In this document: positions 1 through 8,462 of the stretch, piece after piece | Position numbering within the stretch: the stretch's first letter is position 1 | How the letters are laid out: each line of letters starts with the position of its first letter | Assembly (NCBI GenBank): GCA_944382885.1 | Contig: CALWNT010000142.1 | Coordinates: forward strand, 1-38,333 | Source: an uncultured Clostridia bacterium | Lineage (GTDB): Bacteria; Bacillota; Clostridia; Oscillospirales; Ruminococcaceae | Direction of reading: 5' to 3' | DNA length: 38,333 nucleotides | Notes under the pieces: model-generated | Databases searched by the model: none | The model's input: only the letters and a program-made list of their open reading frames with translations | Told to the model about the DNA's origin: nothing | Position numbers and translations under genes: made by a program

Positions 1-209
1 TCATCGCTATAACAAAAGAGCTTGCAGATACTCTACGCAAAAATAAAACTATCGACTGGCAAAAGCGTGAGTCTGCAAGAGCAAAAATGCGTATGCTCAT
101 TAAGAAACTTTTGAAAAAGCACAAGTACCCGCCGGAGGGTATGGACGATGCAGTTCAAACGGTTATGACCCAATGCGAACTTTGGACAGATAATATGATG
201 GAAGCGTAG
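1..209 (+). CDS. hsdR: Type I restriction enzyme R subunit, C-terminal end (partial)
   Basis: Only the last 68 codons are present; the frame is open from position 3 and stops with TAG at 207-209. The peptide has the pattern LADTLRKN...IDWQKRESARAKMR...LLKKHKYPPEG, which I recognise as the C-terminal helical region (DUF3387-like) of HsdR translocase/nuclease subunits. HsdR supplies ATP-driven DNA translocation and cleavage in type I restriction-modification. The methylase and specificity genes would lie to the left, outside the window. The gene ends 11 bases before the McrB-like gene and has the same direction, so the two restriction systems are adjacent and may be co-transcribed. The assignment rests on a short tail only. 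Confidence 0.7.
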   Translation, partial: IAITKELADTLRKNKTIDWQKRESARAKMRMLIKKLLKKHKYPPEGMDDAVQTVMTQCELWTDNMMEA

Positions 210-220
210 GTTGACGGAGA

Positions 221-2356
221 ATGAATATGGATAAGAGATTTCAATGGACAGAATTTTATATGGAGTTGGCTTCTGCCCTACTTCCTTACAAAAACAATAG
301 AAGCGAACTGATTGCCAAGCTCAAAACCATCTTTGCCGATGCCGGAATGAATTTTCCGTTTAAGGAAAGAGGGAAAGAAGTATATGAGGACATCTGCCCA
401 TTTACCGTTTTTGGCTCGTTCAACAAGGGTATAACAAATGCCAATCGCATAGCTTTGTTGGAACAATTTGCAAAGCAATTCTCGATTAAGGCTGCCGTAC
501 CGACTGAGTTTGACGGCATTCCGGTAGTAATGAATTTAAGTGCGTGGTTCTTTGCGTATAAAGAAAATCGTGGAGAACACGACATAGATAACCTTTGGGA
601 TTTGCTTGAAAAAGCAATAGCATATTCCGATGAAGCCTCCACAGATAATAAAAATGCTTTCATTGCTGCTTATGACACAGTTACAAAGCAGAAAATGATT
701 AAGTGGAATATTACGATGGGACTTTATTGGGCGAGACCATATACATTCATCAATTTGGACTCTACCAACAGAGCCTTTATTACGGATGTAGACAATATGC
801 CCCATTATTTCACGACCATATTCTCGGATATAAATAAAGGCTTACCCGACGGAAGAAACTATTTGTTTATGTGCGAGCAGGCAAAGAATGCTCTTAATCA
901 GAAGGAATATGAGTATCACAGTTTCCCCGAACTGTCTTATTATGCTTGGAAAAGCAACCAATCGGGCAAAACAGAAGAAACCACGACAACCACAGTTGAT
1001 TCAAATATAAAAGAAACAAATTATTGGATTTACTCTCCCGGTGACAACGCTTCAATGTGGGACGAGTTCTATAAATCCGGCATAATGGGTATCGGTTGGG
1101 ACGATGTTACAGACCTTAAAGGATTTTCTTCAAAAGAGGAAATCAAAGATTATATGAAAAAGGTTTACGACCCAAGTTACTCCTACAAAAACAACGCTCA
1201 TTGCCTTTGGCAGTTTGCAAATGAAATCAAAGTCGGCGATGTGATTTTTGTCAAAAAAGGAATGCATAAAATTATCGGCAAAGGCATTGTAACTTCCGAT
1301 TATATCTATGATACATCAAGAAGCACATACAAGCACATTAGAAAAGTTGACTGGCAAAATAAAGGCGAATGGGAACATCCCGGTCAGGCAGTTATGAAAA
1401 CGCTCACCAACATATCGGCTTACCCCGATTATGTTCAAAAGCTGCTTGCTTTGTTTGCGGAAGATACTTCTGAAGAAGTATCGGAACAAAAGGAAATCAA
1501 ATATCCGTTGTATTCAAAAGATGATTTTCTGAATGAAGTCTATATGGACGAAGATACATATAACACTCTGACGGAATTGCTTGAAGCAAAATACAATGTT
1601 ATTCTGCAAGGCGCACCCGGTGTCGGAAAGACTTTTGCGGCAAAGAGACTTGCTTACTCTATAATGGGACAGAAAGACACAAGCCGTGTAGCAATGGTAC
1701 AGTTTCATCAAAGCTACTCTTATGAAGATTTCATTCAAGGGTACAGACCGTCAAAAGACGGCTTTGAACTTGAAAACGGAACATTCTATAAGTTTTGCAA
1801 AGAAGCGGAAGAAGATAATGAACGCCCTTATTTCTTTATTATTGATGAAATCAACCGTGGTAATTTGAGCAAAATTCTCGGTGAACTTATGATGTTAATC
1901 GAGAAAGATAAGCGTGGCGAAAAAATCAAACTGCTTTATTCTAATGAATGGTTTACTGTACCTCAGAATGTCAGAATTATAGGTATGATGAACACCGCTG
2001 ACAGAAGCCTTGCATTAATGGATTATGCGTTGAGGAGAAGATTTGCTTTCTTTGATTTCGCACCGGCGTTTTCTTCGGAAGGCTTCAAGAATTACTTGGC
2101 GGAAAAGAATTCTCAAAAATTAGAGAGTCTGATAACTGCCGTCGAGTCACTTAATAACACCATTTCTTCTGATGAGTCATTGGGAGATGGTTTCAGAATC
2201 GGTCACAGCTATTTCTGTACCGATGGAGAAATTACTGATGAATGGCTCAAATCCGTTGTGGAATATGAAGTAATACCGCTTATCAAAGAATACTGGTTTG
2301 ACGAGCCGACAAAAGTTAGAGATTGGTCTGCTACTTTAAGGAGTGCAATTAAATGA
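221..2356 (+). CDS. mcrB: McrB-like AAA+ restriction NTPase with internal EVE-type domain
   Basis: A 711-residue protein in three parts. Residues about 8-235 are an unrecognised N-terminal region. Residues about 266-412 (YWIYSPGDNASMWDEF...GIGWDD...VGDVIFVKKG...IIGKGIV) look like an EVE/PUA-type domain, a family that binds modified bases. Residues about 440-711 form the McrB AAA+ motor: Walker A GAPGVGKT at 464-471, Walker B FFIIDEINRGN at 538-548, and the family motif MMNTADRSLALMDYALRRRF near 589-608. McrB proteins bind modified DNA through the N-terminus and drive translocation with McrC for cleavage. The start follows GGAG closely. Its last codons overlap mcrC by 4 bases. The motor assignment is firm; the EVE domain is inferred from its pattern. 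Confidence 0.9.
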   Translation: MNMDKRFQWTEFYMELASALLPYKNNRSELIAKLKTIFADAGMNFPFKERGKEVYEDICPFTVFGSFNKGITNANRIALLEQFAKQFSIKAAVPTEFDGIPVVMNLSAWFFAYKENRGEHDIDNLWDLLEKAIAYSDEASTDNKNAFIAAYDTVTKQKMIKWNITMGLYWARPYTFINLDSTNRAFITDVDNMPHYFTTIFSDINKGLPDGRNYLFMCEQAKNALNQKEYEYHSFPELSYYAWKSNQSGKTEETTTTTVDSNIKETNYWIYSPGDNASMWDEFYKSGIMGIGWDDVTDLKGFSSKEEIKDYMKKVYDPSYSYKNNAHCLWQFANEIKVGDVIFVKKGMHKIIGKGIVTSDYIYDTSRSTYKHIRKVDWQNKGEWEHPGQAVMKTLTNISAYPDYVQKLLALFAEDTSEEVSEQKEIKYPLYSKDDFLNEVYMDEDTYNTLTELLEAKYNVILQGAPGVGKTFAAKRLAYSIMGQKDTSRVAMVQFHQSYSYEDFIQGYRPSKDGFELENGTFYKFCKEAEEDNERPYFFIIDEINRGNLSKILGELMMLIEKDKRGEKIKLLYSNEWFTVPQNVRIIGMMNTADRSLALMDYALRRRFAFFDFAPAFSSEGFKNYLAEKNSQKLESLITAVESLNNTISSDESLGDGFRIGHSYFCTDGEITDEWLKSVVEYEVIPLIKEYWFDEPTKVRDWSATLRSAIK

Positions 2357-3381
2357 TTCGCATACAGAACATATACTATATGCTTTCCTATGCGTTTCAG
2401 GTTCTCAACGAAGATGGCTATAAGCAGGTTGCTACCGAAGAATTTGAAAATGCAGCTGAACTATGTGCTGCCATATTGATAAAAGGTGTTTCTTCTCAGC
2501 TAAAACGAGGATTGGGCAAAGAGTATATTTTTCAAACGGAGGAATTATCTACATTAAGGGGTAAAATTGATATTTCTGCTTCGGTAAAAGAGCAAACAAT
2601 GCTGAGAAAACGCCTTGTCTGCAACTATGATGAGTTTTCGGTCAATTCATATATGAATAGAATTATCCGAACAACAATGGACACTCTCGTAAGAAGCAAT
2701 ATCAGCAAGGACAGAAAAAAACAGCTTCGTAAGCTCCTCATTTATTTTGCAGAAGTCGAACCTTTGAACCGTGAGAGCATAAATTGGAAGCTTCAATTTA
2801 ATAAGAATAATCAAACCTATCAGATGTTGATTTCAATTTGTTATCTGATACTCAAAGGATTGCTACAAACAACCTCTGATGGAAGTACAAAGTTAATGGA
2901 TTTCCTTGATGAGCAGCGTATGTGCAGGCTTTATGAAAAGTTTATCCTTGAGTATTTTAAGAAGGAACACCCCGAAGTTAAGGCGTCGGCTTCTCAAATT
3001 CCGTGGGATACAGATGATGGATACAGAGAAATGCTCCCTGTTATGCAGAGCGATATAATGTTAAAACAGGGAGACAGAACATTGGTTATAGACGCCAAGT
3101 ATTACGCCCATACAACGCAGAAGCAGTACGATGTGAACACTTTGCATTCGGGCAATCTCTATCAGATTTTCACTTATGTAAAAAATCTTGATACAGGAAA
3201 TACCGGCAATGTGTCGGGAATGCTGCTCTATGCTAAGACTGACGAATTGGTGCTGCCGAATAACAATTATAAAATGGGCGGAAATGCAATCTCGGTCAAA
3301 ACGCTTGACTTGGATTGTGATTTTGCAGAAATCAGAAAACAGTTAGATGATATTGTAGGCTCTTGTTTTGAAACTATATGA
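2353..3381 (+). CDS. mcrC: McrC-like nuclease subunit of the McrBC system
   Basis: A 342-residue protein starting inside the ATGA overlap with mcrB, an arrangement typical of McrBC partners. The N-terminal half resembles the McrBC 5-methylcytosine restriction component (IQNIYYMLSYAFQVL at the start, TLRGKIDI near 67-74). The C-terminal half holds a PD-(D/E)xK nuclease core: D234 in MQSDIM, then D247-A-K249 in VIDAKYY. The family cuts DNA when McrB translocation complexes collide, usually at modified sites. All core catalytic residues are visible, so the enzyme looks intact. It is followed after 21 bases by the unrecognised 479-residue gene, with no terminator between them. Confidence 0.9.
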   Translation: MIRIQNIYYMLSYAFQVLNEDGYKQVATEEFENAAELCAAILIKGVSSQLKRGLGKEYIFQTEELSTLRGKIDISASVKEQTMLRKRLVCNYDEFSVNSYMNRIIRTTMDTLVRSNISKDRKKQLRKLLIYFAEVEPLNRESINWKLQFNKNNQTYQMLISICYLILKGLLQTTSDGSTKLMDFLDEQRMCRLYEKFILEYFKKEHPEVKASASQIPWDTDDGYREMLPVMQSDIMLKQGDRTLVIDAKYYAHTTQKQYDVNTLHSGNLYQIFTYVKNLDTGNTGNVSGMLLYAKTDELVLPNNNYKMGGNAISVKTLDLDCDFAEIRKQLDDIVGSCFETI

Positions 3382-3402
3382 GCCATTGGAGCTGATAAAG
3401 TA

Positions 3403-4842
3403 ATGGATAATAAGAAAGCGATAATACTTGAATTATCGGTTGATAAGGACAAATATATATTTCCGAGGAGTATATCAGAAGCGCTTGTTGAAGCTTCTGA
3501 TGAGTTGAGTGATTTGGATGTCCAATTGAATGAAACTCTTGAAACTATTAAGAACTTGACTCCGAATTGCGATAAATATGATTATATTCTGTCTGCAAGT
3601 TCGGGCGCCTTATGTGGAATACTTGATGTCTTTCTTGTTGGAAAACCCGGTGAGTCGTCGTTGGGAGATATGACGGATGAATGGTTTGCAAACAGGACGA
3701 TTGATTTTGCCCAATTTTGCGGTTATCAGGGCGAAAATGACTCTTTATCATCAGCGGTAAGCTATCTTGAGCAGAAATTCAAAATCCCTTATGACCAAAG
3801 TGTCGGAGGCGGGGTGTTTCGAGAGTTAATAAATCTGACTCCGAGTAATCATCACTTCAAATCACTGGGACATAATCCGACTTTGTTAGGCTTGTTCTTT
3901 TCTATTCTTAATCAATTTACAAATACTTCTGATTTTATATCAGACGGCGAACTTATATCTTTGAACAATTCTGACGGGAAATTTGAGCTTAAAGGCAATA
4001 ATATACCCGGCAAGCTCTTTTGTGGCATTGCAAATTGGATTGGACATTTAATTTCAGATGTCTCCGGTTCTTCGAGCAGTAAAGGTAGAGGTATGGGCAT
4101 ACCGTCGCCAATATGGTCTTGGAGTAACGATGTAATAGCAATAAAGAGAAAACTAAATGTTCCTGCATCTGAATTTGATAAATCTGTAAATGATTTGGCT
4201 TTGAAATTGTTTGAAAAGGGCTATGATAGCAGATTCCAAACAACGCAGGCAATTCCGGTATTTATCAATGAAATGGTCGTCAGGTTGTTTTATTCGATTC
4301 GACGCCTGATAAAATACTATACCTCTACGCCAAAAGAAAACAGAAACGGCAAGTTGCTATGGAAAACTTGCGAGCCATTTTCAAATGCAACGGTAAAAAG
4401 AATGTTGACCGTTGCTCACGGTACATTCTGCTTAATAGATATTGGAGATGCTTCAATTCGGGCAATTTCGACAGGCGGCGGTACTTTTAATGCCGTTGAG
4501 TTCTTTATGAGATTAAACATCATAGGCATTGGACGCTTCACAATATCTATTTACGGAGAAATTAAACGAGGAGTACAATCAAAGACAGCAACCAATGATG
4601 TGTCACTCATAAAAAGAGAAAAAATTATCGTCGATGATTACATAAGTGGCTTAACGATGCTTTCGGAGGCATACGATGACAAGGAACTTTTATCTTTTGT
4701 TGCTGACCTGAAAGAAAGCGGGCTATATAAGGAGTCGTTTGAAAAATCAGTCCTACTCGCAAAAAAACGCAATGTGCCTGAAGATGAAACTATAAAATCA
4801 AAAGCAGAAATAGATGCCTATTTTCAAGGAGGCTCCTTATAA
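3403..4842 (+). CDS. Unrecognised 479-residue protein, first gene of a candidate defence module
   Basis: I do not recognise a named domain. The protein is mostly soluble in character, with short hydrophobic stretches (SGALCGILDVFLVGKP near residues 66-81; LGLFFSILNQF near 160-170; LFCGIANWIGHLI near 200-215) and a Ser/Gly-rich stretch GSSSSKGRGMG near 221-231. The C-terminal part is charged and probably helical. The stop codon overlaps the ATG of the next gene (TAATG), which implies translational coupling and a functional pair with the Gly/Ala-rich membrane protein. It sits 21 bases after mcrC in the same direction. A role as sensor or regulator of that membrane protein is an inference from position only. 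Confidence 0.75.
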   Translation: MDNKKAIILELSVDKDKYIFPRSISEALVEASDELSDLDVQLNETLETIKNLTPNCDKYDYILSASSGALCGILDVFLVGKPGESSLGDMTDEWFANRTIDFAQFCGYQGENDSLSSAVSYLEQKFKIPYDQSVGGGVFRELINLTPSNHHFKSLGHNPTLLGLFFSILNQFTNTSDFISDGELISLNNSDGKFELKGNNIPGKLFCGIANWIGHLISDVSGSSSSKGRGMGIPSPIWSWSNDVIAIKRKLNVPASEFDKSVNDLALKLFEKGYDSRFQTTQAIPVFINEMVVRLFYSIRRLIKYYTSTPKENRNGKLLWKTCEPFSNATVKRMLTVAHGTFCLIDIGDASIRAISTGGGTFNAVEFFMRLNIIGIGRFTISIYGEIKRGVQSKTATNDVSLIKREKIIVDDYISGLTMLSEAYDDKELLSFVADLKESGLYKESFEKSVLLAKKRNVPEDETIKSKAEIDAYFQGGSL

Positions 4843-5969
4843 TGAAATGTAAGAAAAAGTCAAAACTGAAAATTGCTCAGGACGAAGCTCAGGCAGCAAT
4901 AAATGAAACAAATCAAATAATCGAGGAACTTGGTAAATACTCAAGCGATTTATGTGCAGAGCTAAATTCCATTCAAGAACTGTTTGATGAAATTCGCAAC
5001 ATCCCAAATGACAAAAAAATAGAGTGTGAAAGATTAAAAGAAATTCGACTGAATTGGAAACAACAAGCTGAAAAAATAGAAAGCGATTACAAGGCAGCAG
5101 CAGTTAAAAATGCCGGTGCAGGTGCAGCAGGCGTGGGAGCCGGAGTGGCTGTCGTTGCACTTGGTCCTACGGCTGCAATGGGAATAGCGACTACATTTGG
5201 TGTGGCTTCTACGGGAACTGCTATATCAGCATTGAGTGGAGCAGCCGCAACTAATGCCGCCTTAGCTTGGCTTGGTGGCGGAGCGCTTGCAGCAGGCGGT
5301 GGTGGTATGGCTGCCGGTAACGCCTTCCTTGCACTTGCGGGACCGGTTGGATGGGCAATTGCTGGAGTTGCGCTTATTGCGAGTGGCTTAATGTTTTGGA
5401 AATCCGCAAGTGATAAAAAGAGAATTGAAAATGTATTTACTCTTATCAGCGAGCGTGATGTAAAATCCTACAAACTTGCGATTGTTGAATTAAATGAGCG
5501 TATTGCAAGGATTGAAACGGAAACCAATATGCTTAGAGAAGCAATTAGTAATGCTAAAACTTTTGGAAAAGACTATATGGCTATGACCGAAGCACAGCAG
5601 TATGAACTTGGTTCCTATGTAAATCTTATGCTTTCGTCAACGCAGCTTCTTGTAAATCCAATAATTGGGTTGTTGCCTAAATTTGACGAGTGCGAATTTG
5701 ATAAGTATATGGCTTGGGCAGATAGAAAAGCGGAAAAAACAATGTGCAATGACTATAAGCCATTGATTATTTCACTTTGTAATCTTCTTTATAAAATCGG
5801 ATTGGATGATAAAGACAAGAAACTCTTATTTAAGACTTTCCGGAAAAACAAAAAAATGCTTGCTGCAATGAACATCAAAAAGAAAGAGTTTTCAACGGAT
5901 ATTATGGATGCCGTTGAAGAAGCTCTTTCATATAATTATGAGTTGCAGAGTCTAAATGCAAAACGGTAA
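4842..5969 (+). CDS. Membrane protein with Gly/Ala-rich zipper core between coiled coils (candidate effector)
   Basis: A 375-residue protein. Residues 1-85 are charged and look coiled-coil. Residues about 90-188 are extremely rich in Gly and Ala and hydrophobic (GAGVAVVALGPTAAMG, ALAWLGGGALAAGGGGMAAG, GPVGWAIAGVALIASGLMF), giving several possible membrane hairpins of glycine-zipper type. Residues about 195-235 again look coiled-coil, and the C-terminus is soluble. Similar Gly/Ala-rich blocks occur in membrane-inserting bacterial proteins, including some dynamin-like proteins and toxins, but no GTPase motif is present here. The gene overlaps the previous stop by one base. Membrane disruption as an abortive-infection effector is a hypothesis; the membrane segment itself is clear. 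Confidence 0.75.
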   Translation: MKCKKKSKLKIAQDEAQAAINETNQIIEELGKYSSDLCAELNSIQELFDEIRNIPNDKKIECERLKEIRLNWKQQAEKIESDYKAAAVKNAGAGAAGVGAGVAVVALGPTAAMGIATTFGVASTGTAISALSGAAATNAALAWLGGGALAAGGGGMAAGNAFLALAGPVGWAIAGVALIASGLMFWKSASDKKRIENVFTLISERDVKSYKLAIVELNERIARIETETNMLREAISNAKTFGKDYMAMTEAQQYELGSYVNLMLSSTQLLVNPIIGLLPKFDECEFDKYMAWADRKAEKTMCNDYKPLIISLCNLLYKIGLDDKDKKLLFKTFRKNKKMLAAMNIKKKEFSTDIMDAVEEALSYNYELQSLNAKR

Positions 5970-6016
5970 CTCTCCTACAAAGGAGAAACTAAATTTTCTG
6001 AGTGAGGTACGATTGA

Positions 6017-6922
6017 ATGGACGAAAATGAAATCAGGAAAAGACTCGCTGGTCGTGCCGCAGAGTATGTGATGTTTAAGGACGATGAAGAAGAAAACGCC
6101 AAGACGACCGCAGAAGTATCTTCATCGGGTAATGTTATTGTATTTCCTGACTTTGAAAAGCTGAAAAGCGAAGTAGAAAAAATGCGTACAGAGCTGTCAA
6201 TGCTTTTGCTGGAGCGTGACGAGCTTCAATTCGTTATCTGTAAGAATATTGAGACAGAATATATGCTGAAACTCGGCAGCATTGAGTATAGGGCATATGA
6301 AGCTCAATGTGCCGCTCTGCGACTGAAAAGAAAAATTGAATTGATTCAGGCAAAGAAAAACAGACAGGAAAAGGTAATTATTTCAGCCATTGAGGAAACG
6401 CTCGACAATGAATTTGCCGAGTATCAAAAACAGCTCGACGAGCAGATTGATAAGATGAATGACGCTCTTAAACGAAGCAAGGCGGAAGTTCTGTCTGACG
6501 AAGATAACAAGGAACTCAAAAAGCTCTATCGCAAAATAGTAAAGGCATTACACCCTGATATTAACCCCGATGTTTCAGAAGCACAGGTTCAATTATTTGA
6601 TAATGCAGTATCAGCCTATAAAAGCGGCGATTTGGGAACATTAAGAATTATCAGCGAAATGGTCGGAAACAATCCGCTACCTGAACAGCATAAGGACGCT
6701 ATGACACAGCTTGTCGAAGAACGAGAGCGTTTACAGGGATTACTTAAATCTATAAGAGATAGTATTGAAAGTATCAAATCAGAGTATCCGTACACGATGA
6801 AAGATATTCTTGAGGATACAGAGAAAACCGAGCAGAAGAAGCAAGAACTTGAGGGTATTCTTGAACAGTATAATGAGCTTATCTCTATTTATAAGGCGAA
6901 AATCGAAGAAATGTTGAGGTGA
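6017..6922 (+). CDS. Coiled-coil protein with internal J-domain (DnaJ-like co-chaperone)
   Basis: A 301-residue protein. Residues about 160-215 match a J-domain: helix II LKKLYRKIVKALHPD with the HPD tripeptide at 179-181, then DINPD and a helix containing LFDNAVSAYKSGD. J-domains recruit and stimulate Hsp70 (DnaK). Long charged helices flank it on both sides (about 44-155 and 225-300), probably coiled coils. The Gly/Phe-rich and zinc-finger regions of true DnaJ are absent, so this is a specialised J-protein. It lies 47 bases after the membrane-protein gene and 4 bases before the HIRAN gene. A role in remodelling or releasing a partner in this operon through host DnaK is inferred. Confidence 0.8.
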   Translation: MDENEIRKRLAGRAAEYVMFKDDEEENAKTTAEVSSSGNVIVFPDFEKLKSEVEKMRTELSMLLLERDELQFVICKNIETEYMLKLGSIEYRAYEAQCAALRLKRKIELIQAKKNRQEKVIISAIEETLDNEFAEYQKQLDEQIDKMNDALKRSKAEVLSDEDNKELKKLYRKIVKALHPDINPDVSEAQVQLFDNAVSAYKSGDLGTLRIISEMVGNNPLPEQHKDAMTQLVEERERLQGLLKSIRDSIESIKSEYPYTMKDILEDTEKTEQKKQELEGILEQYNELISIYKAKIEEMLR

Positions 6923-6926
6923 GATT

Positions 6927-7325
6927 ATGGACGATTTGGTTAAATCCGGTGGCAGCGGACTTGTAGGGCTGTTACACGGCAAAGGCGGAGAGATTTCCAT
7001 ACCAAAACCCTTTGAAAAAGACATATTTCTTTTTGATACTTATGTAGCCGGAACGACCCATATTGAAGGCATTGAAGAATTAGAACCACATCTGAATGTT
7101 GATGACAGATTGGCGTTTTTTAGAGAACCTGATAACCGGTATGATACGCAAGCGATTGTCATTAAGACTGTTGACGGAGTTAAAATCGGTTATGTTCCGA
7201 AGCAGGACAATGTAATATTTGCCCGTCTAATGGACGCTGGAAAGCTCCTTTTCGGGAAGATTACTTCAAAAGAAAAGAAAGGTTCGTGGGTGAAGATTTA
7301 TATTAAGGTTTTCCTGCACGAATAG
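6927..7325 (+). CDS. HIRAN-domain protein
   Basis: A 132-residue protein. From about residue 33 it follows the HIRAN pattern closely: TYVAGTTHIEGIEEL, then VDDRLAFFREPDNRYDTQAIVI, VKIGYVPKQDN and ARLMDAGK. HIRAN domains bind DNA, in known cases 3' single-stranded ends or stalled forks, and often occur alone in bacteria near nucleases or in mobile elements. The start follows the J-protein stop by 4 bases (GAGGTGAGATT precedes the ATG). It is the last gene of the rightward operon and is followed by a strong bidirectional terminator. The domain call is secure; its task here is unknown. Confidence 0.85.
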   Translation: MDDLVKSGGSGLVGLLHGKGGEISIPKPFEKDIFLFDTYVAGTTHIEGIEELEPHLNVDDRLAFFREPDNRYDTQAIVIKTVDGVKIGYVPKQDNVIFARLMDAGKLLFGKITSKEKKGSWVKIYIKVFLHE

Positions 7326-7351
7326 AAACTCATTTAATAGACAAATAGTTA

Positions 7352-7387
7352 AAGACCGTCAGATCTCATTCGAGACTTGACGGTCTT
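7352..7387. terminator. Bidirectional intrinsic terminator
   Basis: AAGACCGTCA at 7352-7361 pairs perfectly with TGACGGTCTT at 7378-7387 around a 16-base loop. It lies between the convergent HIRAN gene and the leftward ImmA-like gene, overlapping the latter's stop codon, so it probably ends both transcripts. Confidence 0.8.
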
Positions 7388-7919
7388 ATATTTTATGATT
7401 GTATTTAAGAAAGTCGTTTCGGTGGTCTTGCTTCCGAAGTTGGTAGCCTTGCGCTATGAGCGTATCTACTTTCAAAGCAATCAGGTTGATGTCAGAACTC
7501 ATTGCTCGTGCAATTTGCTGAATGTCGTAGCCGTTTTCAATGTACTCCAAAATGGTGTCATCAGGCAGCGAAGCCTGAGAAGCAAAGATATTTGCTTCAT
7601 ACTCCATACGGTTTTCTCGCATATCGAATATATTAAATTCTTTGAAACCACCTGCCGCAACAGCTTCTTGTCTATGAAGAATATCGTGACCGATTTCGTG
7701 CCACAGTACTATCTGTTCCACGACAGGGTGCATACCGTTTTTGAGAAAGATGAAGCGGTTCTTTAATATGACCTTATATGCTCCACGCTGTTTGTCGAAG
7801 TTCCGATAGATGATATTTATGCCAAGCTCTTTTGCCACCCGGTAAGGGTTGCGAGTGCCACAGCGGTCAATGAGCCTGTTTACGATTTTTACAATCTCAG
7901 CCGTAGTGTAATATCCCAA
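7386..7919 (-). CDS. ImmA/IrrE-family metallopeptidase
   Basis: A 177-residue protein with the zinc-protease motif HEIGH at residues 74-78 in VLWHEIGHDILHR and a following MEYEANIFASQASLPDD segment, both diagnostic of the ImmA/IrrE family. In ICEBs1 and related elements such proteases cleave the neighbouring XRE repressor when DNA damage or cell signals call for excision. The start is a TTG at 7919, chosen because AGGAGGTGA stands 9 bases upstream. It lies 91 bases downstream of the XRE repressor gene, in the same direction, which fits the ImmR-ImmA pairing. Cleavage of that repressor is inferred from the pairing. Confidence 0.9.
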   Translation of the reverse strand: MGYYTTAEIVKIVNRLIDRCGTRNPYRVAKELGINIIYRNFDKQRGAYKVILKNRFIFLKNGMHPVVEQIVLWHEIGHDILHRQEAVAAGGFKEFNIFDMRENRMEYEANIFASQASLPDDTILEYIENGYDIQQIARAMSSDINLIALKVDTLIAQGYQLRKQDHRNDFLKYNHKI

Positions 7920-8010
7920 TTCGGCTCACCTCCTTGTAGGATAATTGTACCTGATATTTACCCTATAATAAAGTATAAACTAAATACTGTCCCATAAAGC
8001 GGACTTAGTT

Positions 8011-8445
8011 TCACTTCGAGGATTGCTCGTCTTTGCGATATTTCTTCGGGGTGTATTTTTTATTGTTCTTTTTGGCAATAAGATATGCTTCCTGAATAGC
8101 ATCAACCATCTCACGCATATCTTCGTCTGCCAATTCGCCGCCGGCAAACAGACCGGTTACTTCTGCGAGTAATTCCTGAGCCTGCTTTGCCCCTCTGCGT
8201 CCATATTTATCTTCAACCTCAGCGATAAATGCGTCATCTTCCGAAAGCAGATAGTTTACATTTTCGCCGAGGGCTTCTGCCAATGCTTTATATCTTTCCA
8301 TTCCTCTCGGACGGGATTTATCTTTTTCATAAGAACAGATTACACGAACGGTAACGCCTATTTTATTAGCCAATTCTTCCTGAGTAAGACCGAGTTTAGT
8401 CCTTCCGGCTTTGACTTTTTCACCGAATGTCATCTTTGTGTTCAC
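8011..8445 (-). CDS. XRE-family repressor (ImmR-like)
   Basis: A 144-residue protein. Residues about 7-68 are a Cro/CI-type helix-turn-helix (FGEKVKAGRTKLGLTQEELANKIGVTVRVICSYEKDKSRPRG). The rest is a charged helical tail, probably for dimerisation. Its ATG follows AAGGAGTGA. It is divergent from the polymerase operon and overlooks an operator-rich promoter, so it very likely represses that operon and its own gene. The ImmA-like protease downstream is its probable inactivator. This is the expected switch of an integrative element; which signal triggers it cannot be read from the sequence. Confidence 0.85.
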   Translation of the reverse strand: MNTKMTFGEKVKAGRTKLGLTQEELANKIGVTVRVICSYEKDKSRPRGMERYKALAEALGENVNYLLSEDDAFIAEVEDKYGRRGAKQAQELLAEVTGLFAGGELADEDMREMVDAIQEAYLIAKKNNKKYTPKKYRKDEQSSK

Positions 8446-8462
8446 TCCTTAATTAAGAATTT

